Notes: generated by a model not told the origin, from the letters alone. A DNA stretch of 5,559 nt from an uncultured bacterium (GCA_938024025.1 CALJBY010000071.1:1-5559), one strand, 5' to 3'; positions 1 to 5,559 are shown, counted from the stretch's first letter. Numbers and translations are program-made.

Positions 1-1076
1 GCCTTCTGGTTTTTGCCCTCTATTTTGAGAACTTGACCAATCCGTTCTTTTACACCTTTTGTTGCATTAAAAACGGTGGAGTCGGAATTGAGAACACCAG
101 AAAGAACTCGAAAAATAGTAAGCTTGCCCGCATAGGGGTCAGCCACTGTTTTAAAAACGAACAGGGCAAGTGGGTCGTCTGTGCCGGCACGCCGTTCTTC
201 CTCCTTCTGTGTTGCAGGAGTAACCCCTTTGAATGATCGATCACCTGGAGAGGGGAAACAGTTTGCTATGAGATTTAAGACGGGCTGGAGAGCAATGTTT
301 TTTATGGCGGAGCCGCAAAGAACAGGAAAGAGGTTGCAGGAGAGGATACCCTGCTTTAAAGCGTTAAAGATTTCTTCTGAAGAGAGTTCAGTCCCTTCAA
401 GGTATTTCTCCAGCAGGGCATCACTCGATTCTGCTATATCCTCTATCATGGTGCCTCTCATTTCTTCTGCCTGGGCCTTCATCTCTTCGGGAATGGCTTC
501 TTCGGTAAATCCGCCACTGGCATCATCATCGAAGACCACTGCCTTCATAGTAATAAGGTCGATAATACCGCGGAAGGACGATTCTTCACCCAGGGGGAGT
601 TGTGTAACCAAAGGCTTTATGCCGAGAATTTCCTGAATACCCTTGAGGACCTGCTGAAAACTGGAGCGTTCCATATCAATTTTATTTATGAAAATTAATC
701 GGGGAAGACCAAATTTTTCAGCATAGCCCCAGACCTTTTCAGTCATGACCTGCACACTGGATAGAGCATCTATTACAACAAGTGCGGCATCAACCACCTG
801 CAGGCAGCTTTGTACATCAGCTGAGAAGTTTGCATCCCCCGGTGTATCTATAAGGTTGAAGTTACACTTTTGCCATTTAAAGTGGTGCAGTGAAGAACTG
901 AGGGTCTTTTTACGTTTAAGCTCTTCCGGTTCGAAATCGAAAAGAGAGGTTCCTTCATCAACCATTCCCAGCCGGGTGTTTACTTTTGCATTAAAGAGAA
1001 AGGCATCGGCCAGAGAAGTTTTACCTGCACCGCCATGTGAAATAAGAGCGATGTTCCTGAGATCTTTTGTTTCCAT
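1..1076 (-). CDS. fusA: Elongation factor G-like translational GTPase (EF-G paralogue), N-terminal part, cut by the window edge
   Basis: This is an EF-G family GTPase. Canonical EF-G drives ribosomal translocation and, with RRF, ribosome recycling in the cytoplasm; the exact role of this paralogue is not known from sequence. I read 358 residues from ATG 1076 with no stop before the window edge, about half of a roughly 690-residue EF-G. The G domain (about 5-275) shows P-loop SHGGAGKT (13-20), a G2 region RKKTLSSS (55-62), G3 DTPGD (77-81), G4 NKID (131-134) and G5 CGSA (254-257). Domain II begins near 300, with the family stretch DPYAGKLTIFRVLSGVL (313-329). An AGGGGA ribosome site lies 7 nt upstream. 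The gene follows trxB by 22 nt on the same strand, so co-transcription is likely. The divergent G motifs (Asp81 in place of His, GGAGKT rather than a D/H-AGKT loop) and the non-ribosomal context point to a secondary EF-G-like lineage, not the main fusA. The family is certain; the symbol is approximate and could be given as fusA2. Confidence 0.9.
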   Translation of the reverse strand, partial: METKDLRNIALISHGGAGKTSLADAFLFNAKVNTRLGMVDEGTSLFDFEPEELKRKKTLSSSLHHFKWQKCNFNLIDTPGDANFSADVQSCLQVVDAALVVIDALSSVQVMTEKVWGYAEKFGLPRLIFINKIDMERSSFQQVLKGIQEILGIKPLVTQLPLGEESSFRGIIDLITMKAVVFDDDASGGFTEEAIPEEMKAQAEEMRGTMIEDIAESSDALLEKYLEGTELSSEEIFNALKQGILSCNLFPVLCGSAIKNIALQPVLNLIANCFPSPGDRSFKGVTPATQKEEERRAGTDDPLALFVFKTVADPYAGKLTIFRVLSGVLNSDSTVFNATKGVKERIGQVLKIEGKNQK

Positions 1077-1083
1077 AAGAAAG

Positions 1084-1089
1084 TCCCCT
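1084..1089 (-). promoter_or_regulatory. Ribosome binding site of the EF-G-like gene
   Basis: On the minus strand AGGGGA stands 7 nt before the ATG at 1076. It lies inside the 22-nt gap after the trxB stop codon (TAA, 1101-1099), so the downstream gene can be initiated independently on a shared trxB transcript. The strong match fixes the start at 1076. Confidence 0.75.
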
Positions 1090-1098
1090 GTTGAGAAA

Positions 1099-2025
1099 TT
1101 ATAGTGAGTCCAGATATTTTTCCGCTGCAAAGGCCGCCGTTGAACCGTCTCCAACAGCAGTTGCAATCTGCCGCAATAGTTTATGGCGAACATCTCCTGC
1201 AGCAAAAACCCCCGGTAGTGATGTTTCCATCCCATGGTCAGTCTCAATAAAGCCCTGCTCGGTCAGGGGGAGTCTATTTTTGAGCCAGGTGGTGTTGGGA
1301 CGCAGACCCACATAGATAAAAACACCTTCCACGCTGAGCGAAAAGGCCCGGTCTTCTTTAATGTTTTTGAGCTTGAGTGCCTCTACGCTGTTTTCCCCCT
1401 CGATTTTTTCTACAACCGTATTCCAGATGAATGCAATTTTTTCATGGGCAAGGGCCCTTTCCTGTAAGATCTTAATGGCCCTGAGCTCATCACGGCGATG
1501 GATGATATGAACCTTTTTAACCAGTCTGGTAAGAAAGAGCGCTTCCTCCACTGCTGCATCGCCACCGCCTACTACGGCCACCTCCCTGTCCCTGAAAAAA
1601 GCTCCATCACAGGTAGCACAGTAGGAGACACCTCTTCCCAGGAGTGTATCTTCTCCTTCTACGCCCAGGGCGTTCGATTCGCTCCCCGTAGCAATAATGA
1701 GCGCCTTGCAGTGAAATTCACGGTCTTGTACCTTGAGGGTTTTTTTGTTTTTATGAAGGGAGACAATGGCTTGCACGTCACCGGTTTCTACGGTAAGGCC
1801 GAATCCTTTTGCCTGTTTCTCTAAATTCTGTATTAACTGAAAGCCGGAGATACCCTCTTCAAAGCCAGGATAGTTTTCGATCTGCTCGCTTTTGGTAACC
1901 TGTCCTCCCAGGGCGATTTTTTCAATCAGCAGTGTTTTAAGCCTCGCCCGTGAGGCATACAACCCCGCAGTCAGTCCGGCAGGACCTCCCCCCACTATTA
2001 TGATATCGTAGATAGAACTGTTCAT
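1099..2025 (-). CDS. trxB: Thioredoxin reductase (NADPH), low-molecular-weight type
   Basis: This cytoplasmic flavoenzyme passes electrons from NADPH through FAD and a redox disulfide to thioredoxin. The 308-residue length is typical of the bacterial low-Mr class. The N-terminal FAD-binding loop VGGGPAG is at 11-17, directly after the start. The active-site pair is C136-A-T-C139 followed by D140. The NADPH domain has VVGGGDAAVEEA (151-162) and HRRDELR (176-182), whose Arg177, Arg178 and Arg182 match the HRRxxxR pattern linked to NADPH preference. The second FAD motif GVFAAGDVR (272-280) and the RQIATAVGDG stretch (285-294) complete the fold. The ATG at 2025 places the FAD loop where the family expects it, although its ribosome site is weak (CGGA a few bases upstream). 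It is divergent from radA and lies 22 nt upstream of the EF-G-like gene. No key residue is missing. A ferredoxin-dependent or non-reductase homologue is less likely given the intact CxxC and HRRxxxR. Confidence 0.96.
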   Translation of the reverse strand: MNSSIYDIIIVGGGPAGLTAGLYASRARLKTLLIEKIALGGQVTKSEQIENYPGFEEGISGFQLIQNLEKQAKGFGLTVETGDVQAIVSLHKNKKTLKVQDREFHCKALIIATGSESNALGVEGEDTLLGRGVSYCATCDGAFFRDREVAVVGGGDAAVEEALFLTRLVKKVHIIHRRDELRAIKILQERALAHEKIAFIWNTVVEKIEGENSVEALKLKNIKEDRAFSLSVEGVFIYVGLRPNTTWLKNRLPLTEQGFIETDHGMETSLPGVFAAGDVRHKLLRQIATAVGDGSTAAFAAEKYLDSL

Positions 2026-2051
2026 TTTCCGGAGCTTTTGTATTGAATATG

Positions 2052-2092
2052 CCTGGTATATTTGCTATGTTTTGGATATTTTGCTAACCAGG
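2052..2092. repeat. Short repeats in the trxB leader: CCTGGT inverted arms flanking two TTTGCTA copies
   Basis: CCTGGT (2052-2057) and ACCAGG (2087-2092) form a 6-bp inverted repeat around a 29-nt interval. Inside it are two near-identical direct repeats, ATATTTGCTA (2058-2067) and ATATTTTGCTA (2076-2086), about 18-19 bp apart, close to two helical turns. They lie downstream of the predicted trxB promoter, within the transcribed leader. They could be a regulator site or a weak leader stem. The arms are short and the region is AT-rich, so chance is a real alternative. Confidence 0.3.
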
Positions 2093-2132
2093 ACAGTGGA
2101 TCTAAGGTCTGTTTGAAAATTTGTAAACGCTT

Positions 2133-2161
2133 ATTCTAGAAATTAGGCTTCAAAAAGTCAA
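2133..2161 (-). promoter_or_regulatory. Probable sigma-70-type promoter for trxB and the EF-G-like gene
   Basis: On the minus strand a -35 hexamer TTGACT (2161-2156) and a -10 hexamer TAGAAT (2138-2133) are separated by exactly 17 bp. Each matches five of six consensus bases. Transcription would start near 2126 and give a leader of about 100 nt before trxB. The -10 overlaps the 8-bp palindrome TTCTAGAA (2134-2141), a possible but unproven operator. A weaker tandem candidate, TTTACA (2127-2122) with 16 bp to TTAGAT (2105-2100), lies just downstream. Confidence 0.6.
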
Positions 2162-2173
2162 TTAAAATATAGT
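2137..2173 (+). promoter_or_regulatory. Weak candidate promoter elements for radA
   Basis: No convincing plus-strand promoter stands out in the 200-bp divergent region. The best -10-like sequences are TAAAAT (2163-2168) and overlapping TATAGT (2168-2173), each five of six matches, but neither has a good -35 at 16-18 bp. TTGAAA (2113-2118) with 18 bp to TAGAAA (2137-2142) is another weak option. Any of these would overlap the minus-strand trxB promoter, so the two directions may interfere. Confidence 0.25.
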
Positions 2174-2214
2174 GCACTGGGCAAAAATTTATGTGTTTCT
2201 ACTCCAGTTCTTTT

Positions 2215-2219
2215 GGTGA
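2215..2219 (+). promoter_or_regulatory. Ribosome binding site of radA
   Basis: GGTGA lies 6 nt before the ATG at 2226. The TGA in this site (2217-2219) is also an in-frame stop for the radA frame, so 2226 is the first possible start. A second ATG at 2221 is out of frame and reads only ATG-GCA-TGA, overlapping the radA start codon. Confidence 0.6.
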
Positions 2220-2225
2220 AATGGC

Positions 2226-3602
2226 ATGAAGGAGAAAAGGCATACCCACTTTGTCTGCCAGGCCTGTGGGCATCAGTCATCCAAGTGGATGGGAAGATGT
2301 CCCCAGTGCACCCAATGGAACACCCTGGTAGAAGAAAAAAAGGTGGAGGCTGGACGTGATAAGAATGGACTCTTAGGCAGCGGTATCGGAGGTGAGGGGG
2401 AGTCACCGCAGCCCATAGATCAGGTAAAGATGAGTGAAAATGATCGTATTTCCACCGGAATCGGGGAATTTGACCGTGTGCTGGGAGGTGGCATTGTAGC
2501 AGGTTCGGTCATACTTATTGGTGGAGATCCCGGGATTGGTAAATCCACGCTTCTGTTACAGGCGTTAAACGGACTCGCTTCCGAGGATTGCAGGGTTCTC
2601 TATATCTCTGGAGAGGAATCGGTGCGACAGATAAAAATGCGTGCCCAACGGTTGTCCACCCTTTCACCCCACTTGTTTGTCATGGCCGAGAATTCACTGG
2701 AAAAGATACTGAGAGAAACGATGACTCTCAAACCTAAAATGCTTGTTATCGATTCCATTCAGACGATCTATACGAGTGAACTTCAGTCAGCACCCGGCAG
2801 CATTGGACAGGTCAGGGAGTCGTCTGCCCGATTAGCAATGCTCTCAAAAAGCAAGGAGATTTCAACCTGCATTATTGGTCATGTAACCAAAGAGGGTGCG
2901 ATTGCCGGCCCCCGGGTGCTTGAACACATGGTTGATACGGTCCTTTATTTTGAAGGTGATCGTGGACATCCCTACCGCATCTTGAGAACAGTAAAGAATC
3001 GCTTTGGCTCCGCTAACGAGATTGGAGTCTTTGAAATGAATGAGGAAGGACTCTCAGAAGTTTTTAACCCCTCTGAGCTCTTCTTGTCCCAGCGGTCGAT
3101 GAATGTTTCTGGTTCGGTGGTCGTTCCCAGTATGGAAGGTTCACGGCCGATACTGGTGGAGATACAGGCCCTGGTCAGTCATACTAACCTGGCCGTTCCT
3201 CGAAGAACCTCTATTGGTGTTGATCATCAACGGGTCTCATTGCTTGCTGCAGTGCTGGAAAGACAGCTTAATGTCCCCCTCTATAACAGGGATATTTTTC
3301 TTAATGTTGCAGGAGGGGTAAAGGTTGAAGAGCCGGCAATTGACCTGGGTATTGTGGCTGCAGTTGCCTCAAGTGCTTTAAACAAATCGATTGATACTAA
3401 AACAGTTTTTATCGGTGAAGTAGGGTTGACCGGCGAAGTGAGGGGTATCTCCCAGCTGGAAATACGCTTAAAGGAAGCATCAAAATTGGGGTTTAAAACC
3501 GCTCTTGTGCCAGAGGTTAACAAAGAAAGAATGCACGGGGCTAGTTCCATGAAAGTAGTGGGCGTTTCCTCGATTAAAGACGTGTTAACGATAGTGTCCT
3601 GA
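2226..3602 (+). CDS. radA: DNA repair protein RadA (Sms), RecA-like ATPase with Lon-type C-terminal domain
   Basis: RadA is a hexameric, RecA-like helicase that works with RecA to process recombination intermediates by promoting branch migration; it acts on DNA in the cytoplasm. The 458-residue length is normal for the family. The N-terminal zinc finger has C11-x2-C14 and C25-x2-C28, followed by the typical WNTLVEE. A glycine-rich linker (about 43-58) leads to the ATPase core: Walker A GGDPGIGKST (99-108, Lys106) and Walker B LVIDSIQT (173-180, Asp176). The RadA-specific KNRFG motif is at 257-261. The Lon-like domain covers about 275-458; its EPAIDLG stretch (369-375) has Ala where Lon protease has its catalytic Ser, as is normal for RadA, so no protease activity is expected. 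The gene is divergent from trxB and 112 nt upstream of the preferred psd start, with no terminator visible between them, so a radA-psd transcript is possible. No damage or unusual residue was seen. Confidence 0.97.
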   Translation: MKEKRHTHFVCQACGHQSSKWMGRCPQCTQWNTLVEEKKVEAGRDKNGLLGSGIGGEGESPQPIDQVKMSENDRISTGIGEFDRVLGGGIVAGSVILIGGDPGIGKSTLLLQALNGLASEDCRVLYISGEESVRQIKMRAQRLSTLSPHLFVMAENSLEKILRETMTLKPKMLVIDSIQTIYTSELQSAPGSIGQVRESSARLAMLSKSKEISTCIIGHVTKEGAIAGPRVLEHMVDTVLYFEGDRGHPYRILRTVKNRFGSANEIGVFEMNEEGLSEVFNPSELFLSQRSMNVSGSVVVPSMEGSRPILVEIQALVSHTNLAVPRRTSIGVDHQRVSLLAAVLERQLNVPLYNRDIFLNVAGGVKVEEPAIDLGIVAAVASSALNKSIDTKTVFIGEVGLTGEVRGISQLEIRLKEASKLGFKTALVPEVNKERMHGASSMKVVGVSSIKDVLTIVS

Positions 3603-3703
3603 TAGAAGCGCTCAGTAAAAAAAGCAAAAGATCCCTGGTGCAGCGTATCGTCTAACAGCGCGAAGACGAGTGTTTTTTGCATGCCACCCGGTAATCACCT
3701 TAT

Positions 3704-3707
3704 GGAG
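3704..3707 (+). promoter_or_regulatory. Ribosome binding site that decides the psd start
   Basis: GGAG lies 7 nt before the ATG at 3715. An upstream in-frame GTG at 3670 would add 15 residues but has only a weak purine stretch before it. The short form also begins PIRKEGSPYI-like, close to the usual start of short bacterial Psd proteins. I therefore prefer 3715. Confidence 0.65.
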
Positions 3708-3714
3708 TCGTTTT

Positions 3715-4404
3715 ATGGTGCCTATTAGAAAAGAGGGGAGCCCCTATATTATTGCTGTTGCACTTGCTGCGACACTCACCTCACTGATCTCTGTGATCTA
3801 TCCGTTTACCGTCTTAAGAATCAGTGGCCTCATAGGCTGGGTCGCCTTTATTTTTTGTGTAAATTTCTTTCGTGATCCGGACCGGGAGACACCGGTTGGT
3901 GTGAGCAACGTTATTTCACCGGCGGATGGCAGGGTCATTGACATACGAAGGGTAACTGAAGAAGGTTATTTCAAAAGAGACGTCAATCGCATAAGCATCT
4001 TTATGTCAGTTTTTAATGTCCACGTTAACCGGGCGCCGATTGAAGGGCAGATAGACTATCTCCACTATAGCAAGGGAGACTTTTTAGCTGCCTACCGGGA
4101 AGAGGCATCATCAGGTAATGAACAAATGTCTGTCGGGTTCAGTAAACGTGCTGAAAACGGAGGGGGGGAGCACCGCGAGGTAAAAATCATGATAAAACTG
4201 ATTGCAGGCTACCTGGCCCGGCGTATTATCGTCTGGAAAAGCCTGGATGAGCATGTTCAGCAGGGTGAGCGGATAGGGATGATAAAGTTTGGAAGCAGGG
4301 TCGAGGTCTATTTACCGGAAGAATGGGAGATCGGGGTAAAAAAAGGTGACCGGGTTAAAGCGGGGGAGACGATTGTCGGAAGATGGGCTAAACGGGACGT
4401 GTGA
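3715..4404 (+). CDS. psd: Phosphatidylserine decarboxylase proenzyme, short (archaeal-type) family
   Basis: Psd removes CO2 from phosphatidylserine to form phosphatidylethanolamine, the last step of PE synthesis, at the inner membrane. The 229-residue protein fits the short Psd family rather than the longer E. coli-type enzyme. Two hydrophobic segments (about 11-30 and 35-50) form an N-terminal membrane hairpin, followed by NFFRDPDRETP (50-60). SPADG (68-72) supplies Asp71 and NVHVNR (101-106) supplies His103, the likely partners for self-cleavage. The processing site is in IKFGSRVEVYLP (190-201): cleavage between Gly193 and Ser194 would give a small alpha chain with an N-terminal pyruvoyl group. 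A glycine-rich loop (about 143-155) looks slightly longer than I expect for the family and is encoded in part by a seven-G run. An alternative GTG start at 3670 gives 244 residues. The usual partner pssA does not follow; the next gene, purM, is convergent. Identity is secure; the exact start is less so. Confidence 0.94.
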   Translation: MVPIRKEGSPYIIAVALAATLTSLISVIYPFTVLRISGLIGWVAFIFCVNFFRDPDRETPVGVSNVISPADGRVIDIRRVTEEGYFKRDVNRISIFMSVFNVHVNRAPIEGQIDYLHYSKGDFLAAYREEASSGNEQMSVGFSKRAENGGGEHREVKIMIKLIAGYLARRIIVWKSLDEHVQQGERIGMIKFGSRVEVYLPEEWEIGVKKGDRVKAGETIVGRWAKRDV

Positions 4405-4417
4405 GTCACCTCAGTTT

Positions 4418-4470
4418 TTCTTCCTTGCTGTGGGCCCCGCGCTCAAGTAGATGACCTCAGCAAGGAAGAA
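4418..4470. terminator. Perfect 13-bp inverted repeat between convergent psd and purM, possible bidirectional terminator
   Basis: The arms TTCTTCCTTGCTG (4418-4430) and CAGCAAGGAAGAA (4458-4470) are exact complements with a 27-nt loop; after one T-T mismatch, two further G-C pairs could form inside. The element fills most of the 81-bp gap between the 3' ends of psd (stop 4402-4404) and purM (4486), where a shared terminator is expected. It lacks a downstream T tract on either strand: the plus strand continues CCAGGG and the minus strand continues AAAACTGA. It may be a non-canonical terminator, an RNA 3'-end stabiliser or a processing site. Confidence 0.5.
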
Positions 4471-4485
4471 CCAGGGTATATCTGT

Positions 4486-5529
4486 TCAGGTGAAAAGTAT
4501 CTCTTTGTCCCCTTCTTTTCGTGTTCTTATTTCACCGATCAGGTAGGATGTGAAGTGCATGGTTTGTAACCGTTCGATAACATGCTGTACTTCTTCATCT
4601 GGAACAACAAGCACCATGCCAATGCCACTGTTAAATGTTCTTAGCATTTCACTTTCACTGATTGTGCCCTTCTCCTGGATAAAGGGAAAGATGGGAGGAA
4701 TTTCCCAGCTTCCTTTGTGTATAACTGCTTGACTGTTGGGAGGTAAAATCCGGGGGATGTTATCCACCAAGCCGCCGCCGGTTATGTGGGATATCCCATG
4801 GACATGAAATTCGGCGATAATGGCGCGCACCGGCTTTACATAAATGGTGGTGGGTTCCAGGAGTTCTTCTCCTAAAGTCCTTCCCAGGGCTTCAATCTTT
4901 TCATGGAGACTGAGATTGAGCTTTTCAAAAACAACCTTCCGCACCAGCGAGTATCCGTTACTGTGCACGCCACTTGAGGCAATGCCGATGAGTTTGTCGC
5001 CGCTTTCGATCTGTGATCCATCAATGATCTTATACTGATCAACAACGCCTACCACAAATCCGGCAAGGTCATACTCATCCTCTTTATAAAAAGAGGGCAT
5101 TTCTGCAACTTCCCCGCCGAGAAGAGCACAGCCGGCCTCCCGGCAGCCATGGGTAATGCCGGAAATAACGGCCTCCAGTGTTTCAGGCTGAACGGTACTT
5201 GTTGCTATATAATCAAGCAAAAAAAGCGGTTCTGCACCCTGGGCAAGTATATCGTTGACACACATTGCTACCAGGTCAATGCCAATGGTATGGTGGGTAT
5301 CCATCATAAAGGCGATTTTGAGCTTGGTCCCTACGCCGTCAGTAGAAGCAGTGAGTACCGGTTTTTTGTACTTTTCAGTGTTGAGAGAAAAGAGCCCTGA
5401 AAAACCACCGATGTCGGTTAAGACTTCAGGCCTGAAAGAGGTTTTAGCGAGTGACTTGATTCGGTCCACCAGTTTGTTCGCCGTTTCGATATTTACGCCG
5501 GCATCTTTATAGGTTAAAGGTTTCTTCAC
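4486..5529 (-). CDS. purM: Phosphoribosylformylglycinamidine cyclo-ligase (AIR synthetase)
   Basis: PurM is the fifth enzyme of de novo purine synthesis: it uses ATP to close the imidazole ring of FGAM, giving aminoimidazole ribotide (AIR). It acts as a cytoplasmic homodimer. The 347-residue length is normal. Family motifs in order are YKDAGVN (7-13), STDGVGTK (62-69) in the ATP-binding region, GIDLVAMCVNDILAQGAEP (83-101), the ALLGGEVAEMPSFY signature (135-148), SSGVHSNGYSLVRK (185-198), LLEPTTIYVKPV (223-234), HITGGGLVDNIPR (248-260) and FNSGIGMVLV (299-308). The signature has Val141 where Thr or Ser is usual and Ser146 where Gly is usual; neither change suggests loss of function on its own. 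The start is GTG (5529), supported by an AGGGGA ribosome site 6 nt upstream. The gene is convergent with psd and shares the hairpin region at its 3' end. Its promoter and any operon partner such as purN lie beyond the right edge. Confidence 0.97.
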   Translation of the reverse strand: MKKPLTYKDAGVNIETANKLVDRIKSLAKTSFRPEVLTDIGGFSGLFSLNTEKYKKPVLTASTDGVGTKLKIAFMMDTHHTIGIDLVAMCVNDILAQGAEPLFLLDYIATSTVQPETLEAVISGITHGCREAGCALLGGEVAEMPSFYKEDEYDLAGFVVGVVDQYKIIDGSQIESGDKLIGIASSGVHSNGYSLVRKVVFEKLNLSLHEKIEALGRTLGEELLEPTTIYVKPVRAIIAEFHVHGISHITGGGLVDNIPRILPPNSQAVIHKGSWEIPPIFPFIQEKGTISESEMLRTFNSGIGMVLVVPDEEVQHVIERLQTMHFTSYLIGEIRTRKEGDKEILFT

Positions 5530-5535
5530 CGTTTA

Positions 5536-5541
5536 TCCCCT
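5536..5541 (-). promoter_or_regulatory. Ribosome binding site of purM, supporting a GTG start
   Basis: On the minus strand AGGGGA lies 6 nt before the GTG at 5529. It is the same hexamer used by the EF-G-like gene in this window. It supports GTG as the true start, which places YKDAGVN at residue 7 as is usual for PurM. The remaining bases to 5559 show no clear promoter. Confidence 0.7.
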
Positions 5542-5559
5542 GGGCTTACGAGTATTTAT

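Noticed and set aside
181..636. Plus-strand open frame of 151 codons
   Set aside because: It lies wholly antisense to the EF-G-like gene, whose motifs are unambiguous. The peptide is Ser-rich and low in family character, as expected of a shadow frame.
745..1104. Plus-strand open frame of 119 codons
   Set aside because: Antisense to the G domain of the EF-G-like gene and the 3' end of trxB; no recognisable domain or ribosome site.
1498..1824. Plus-strand open frame of 108 codons
   Set aside because: Antisense to the NADPH domain and active site of trxB, and without independent support.
2158..2406. Minus-strand open frame of 82 codons across the divergent region and the radA start
   Set aside because: It overlaps the radA zinc finger on the opposite strand and ends near the trxB promoter. 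No ribosome site or domain supports it.
3281..3682. Minus-strand open frame of 133 codons
   Set aside because: Antisense to the Lon-like domain of radA. The length is explained by the codon bias of radA, and no family resemblance was seen.
3670..3714. Upstream GTG start for psd, adding 15 residues
   Set aside because: It has a weak ribosome site, while the ATG at 3715 has GGAG at 7 nt and gives a family-like N-terminus. Kept only as an alternative.
5149..5512. Overlapping plus-strand open frames of 83 and 85 codons
   Set aside because: Both are antisense to the conserved N-terminal half of purM and show no domain or start signal.
1..5559. CRISPR array, tRNA or rRNA gene, insertion sequence, riboswitch or phage remnant
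   Set aside because: No regularly spaced repeats, no terminal inverted repeats with a transposase, and no recognisable tRNA or rRNA segments. The longest non-coding stretch is the 200-bp trxB-radA region, where I could not identify a known riboswitch by eye.

Overview
The window reads as a compact chromosomal housekeeping segment of a Gram-negative bacterium. The composition (moderate GC by eye), the short 'archaeal-type' phosphatidylserine decarboxylase and the EF-G paralogue with a DTPGD motif next to trxB all fit a sulfate-reducing or related deltaproteobacterium (Desulfobacterota, perhaps Desulfobulbales-like). That placement is inference from protein character, not from a marker gene. 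I see no rRNA, tRNA, CRISPR array, insertion sequence, phage gene or toxin-antitoxin pair.

Layout. From 1 to 2025 two genes run on the minus strand: trxB (thioredoxin reductase, 2025-1099) and, 22 nt downstream, an EF-G-like translational GTPase (start at 1076, continuing past the left edge of the window). They look like one operon, driven by a good sigma-70-type promoter at 2133-2161. A 200-bp divergent region (2026-2225) separates them from the plus-strand pair radA (2226-3602) and psd (preferred start 3715, stop 4404). psd is convergent with purM (minus strand, 5529-4486), and an 81-bp gap between their 3' ends holds a perfect 13-bp inverted repeat. The last 30 bases carry the purM ribosome binding site. 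The purM promoter lies outside the window.

Function. The five genes belong to separate core processes: thiol redox supply (TrxB), a translation-factor paralogue (EF-G-like), recombinational repair (RadA), phosphatidylethanolamine synthesis (Psd) and purine synthesis (PurM). Only trxB/fusA-like (22-nt gap) and possibly radA/psd (112-nt gap, no visible terminator) are likely to be co-transcribed.

The part most worth a second look is the EF-G-like protein. Its G1, G2 and G3 motifs depart from canonical EF-G, including Asp where the catalytic His of DTPGH normally stands, and it sits with trxB rather than in a str-type ribosomal operon. I did not find a convincing undescribed system; the remaining observations are modest regulatory or sequence-level points.
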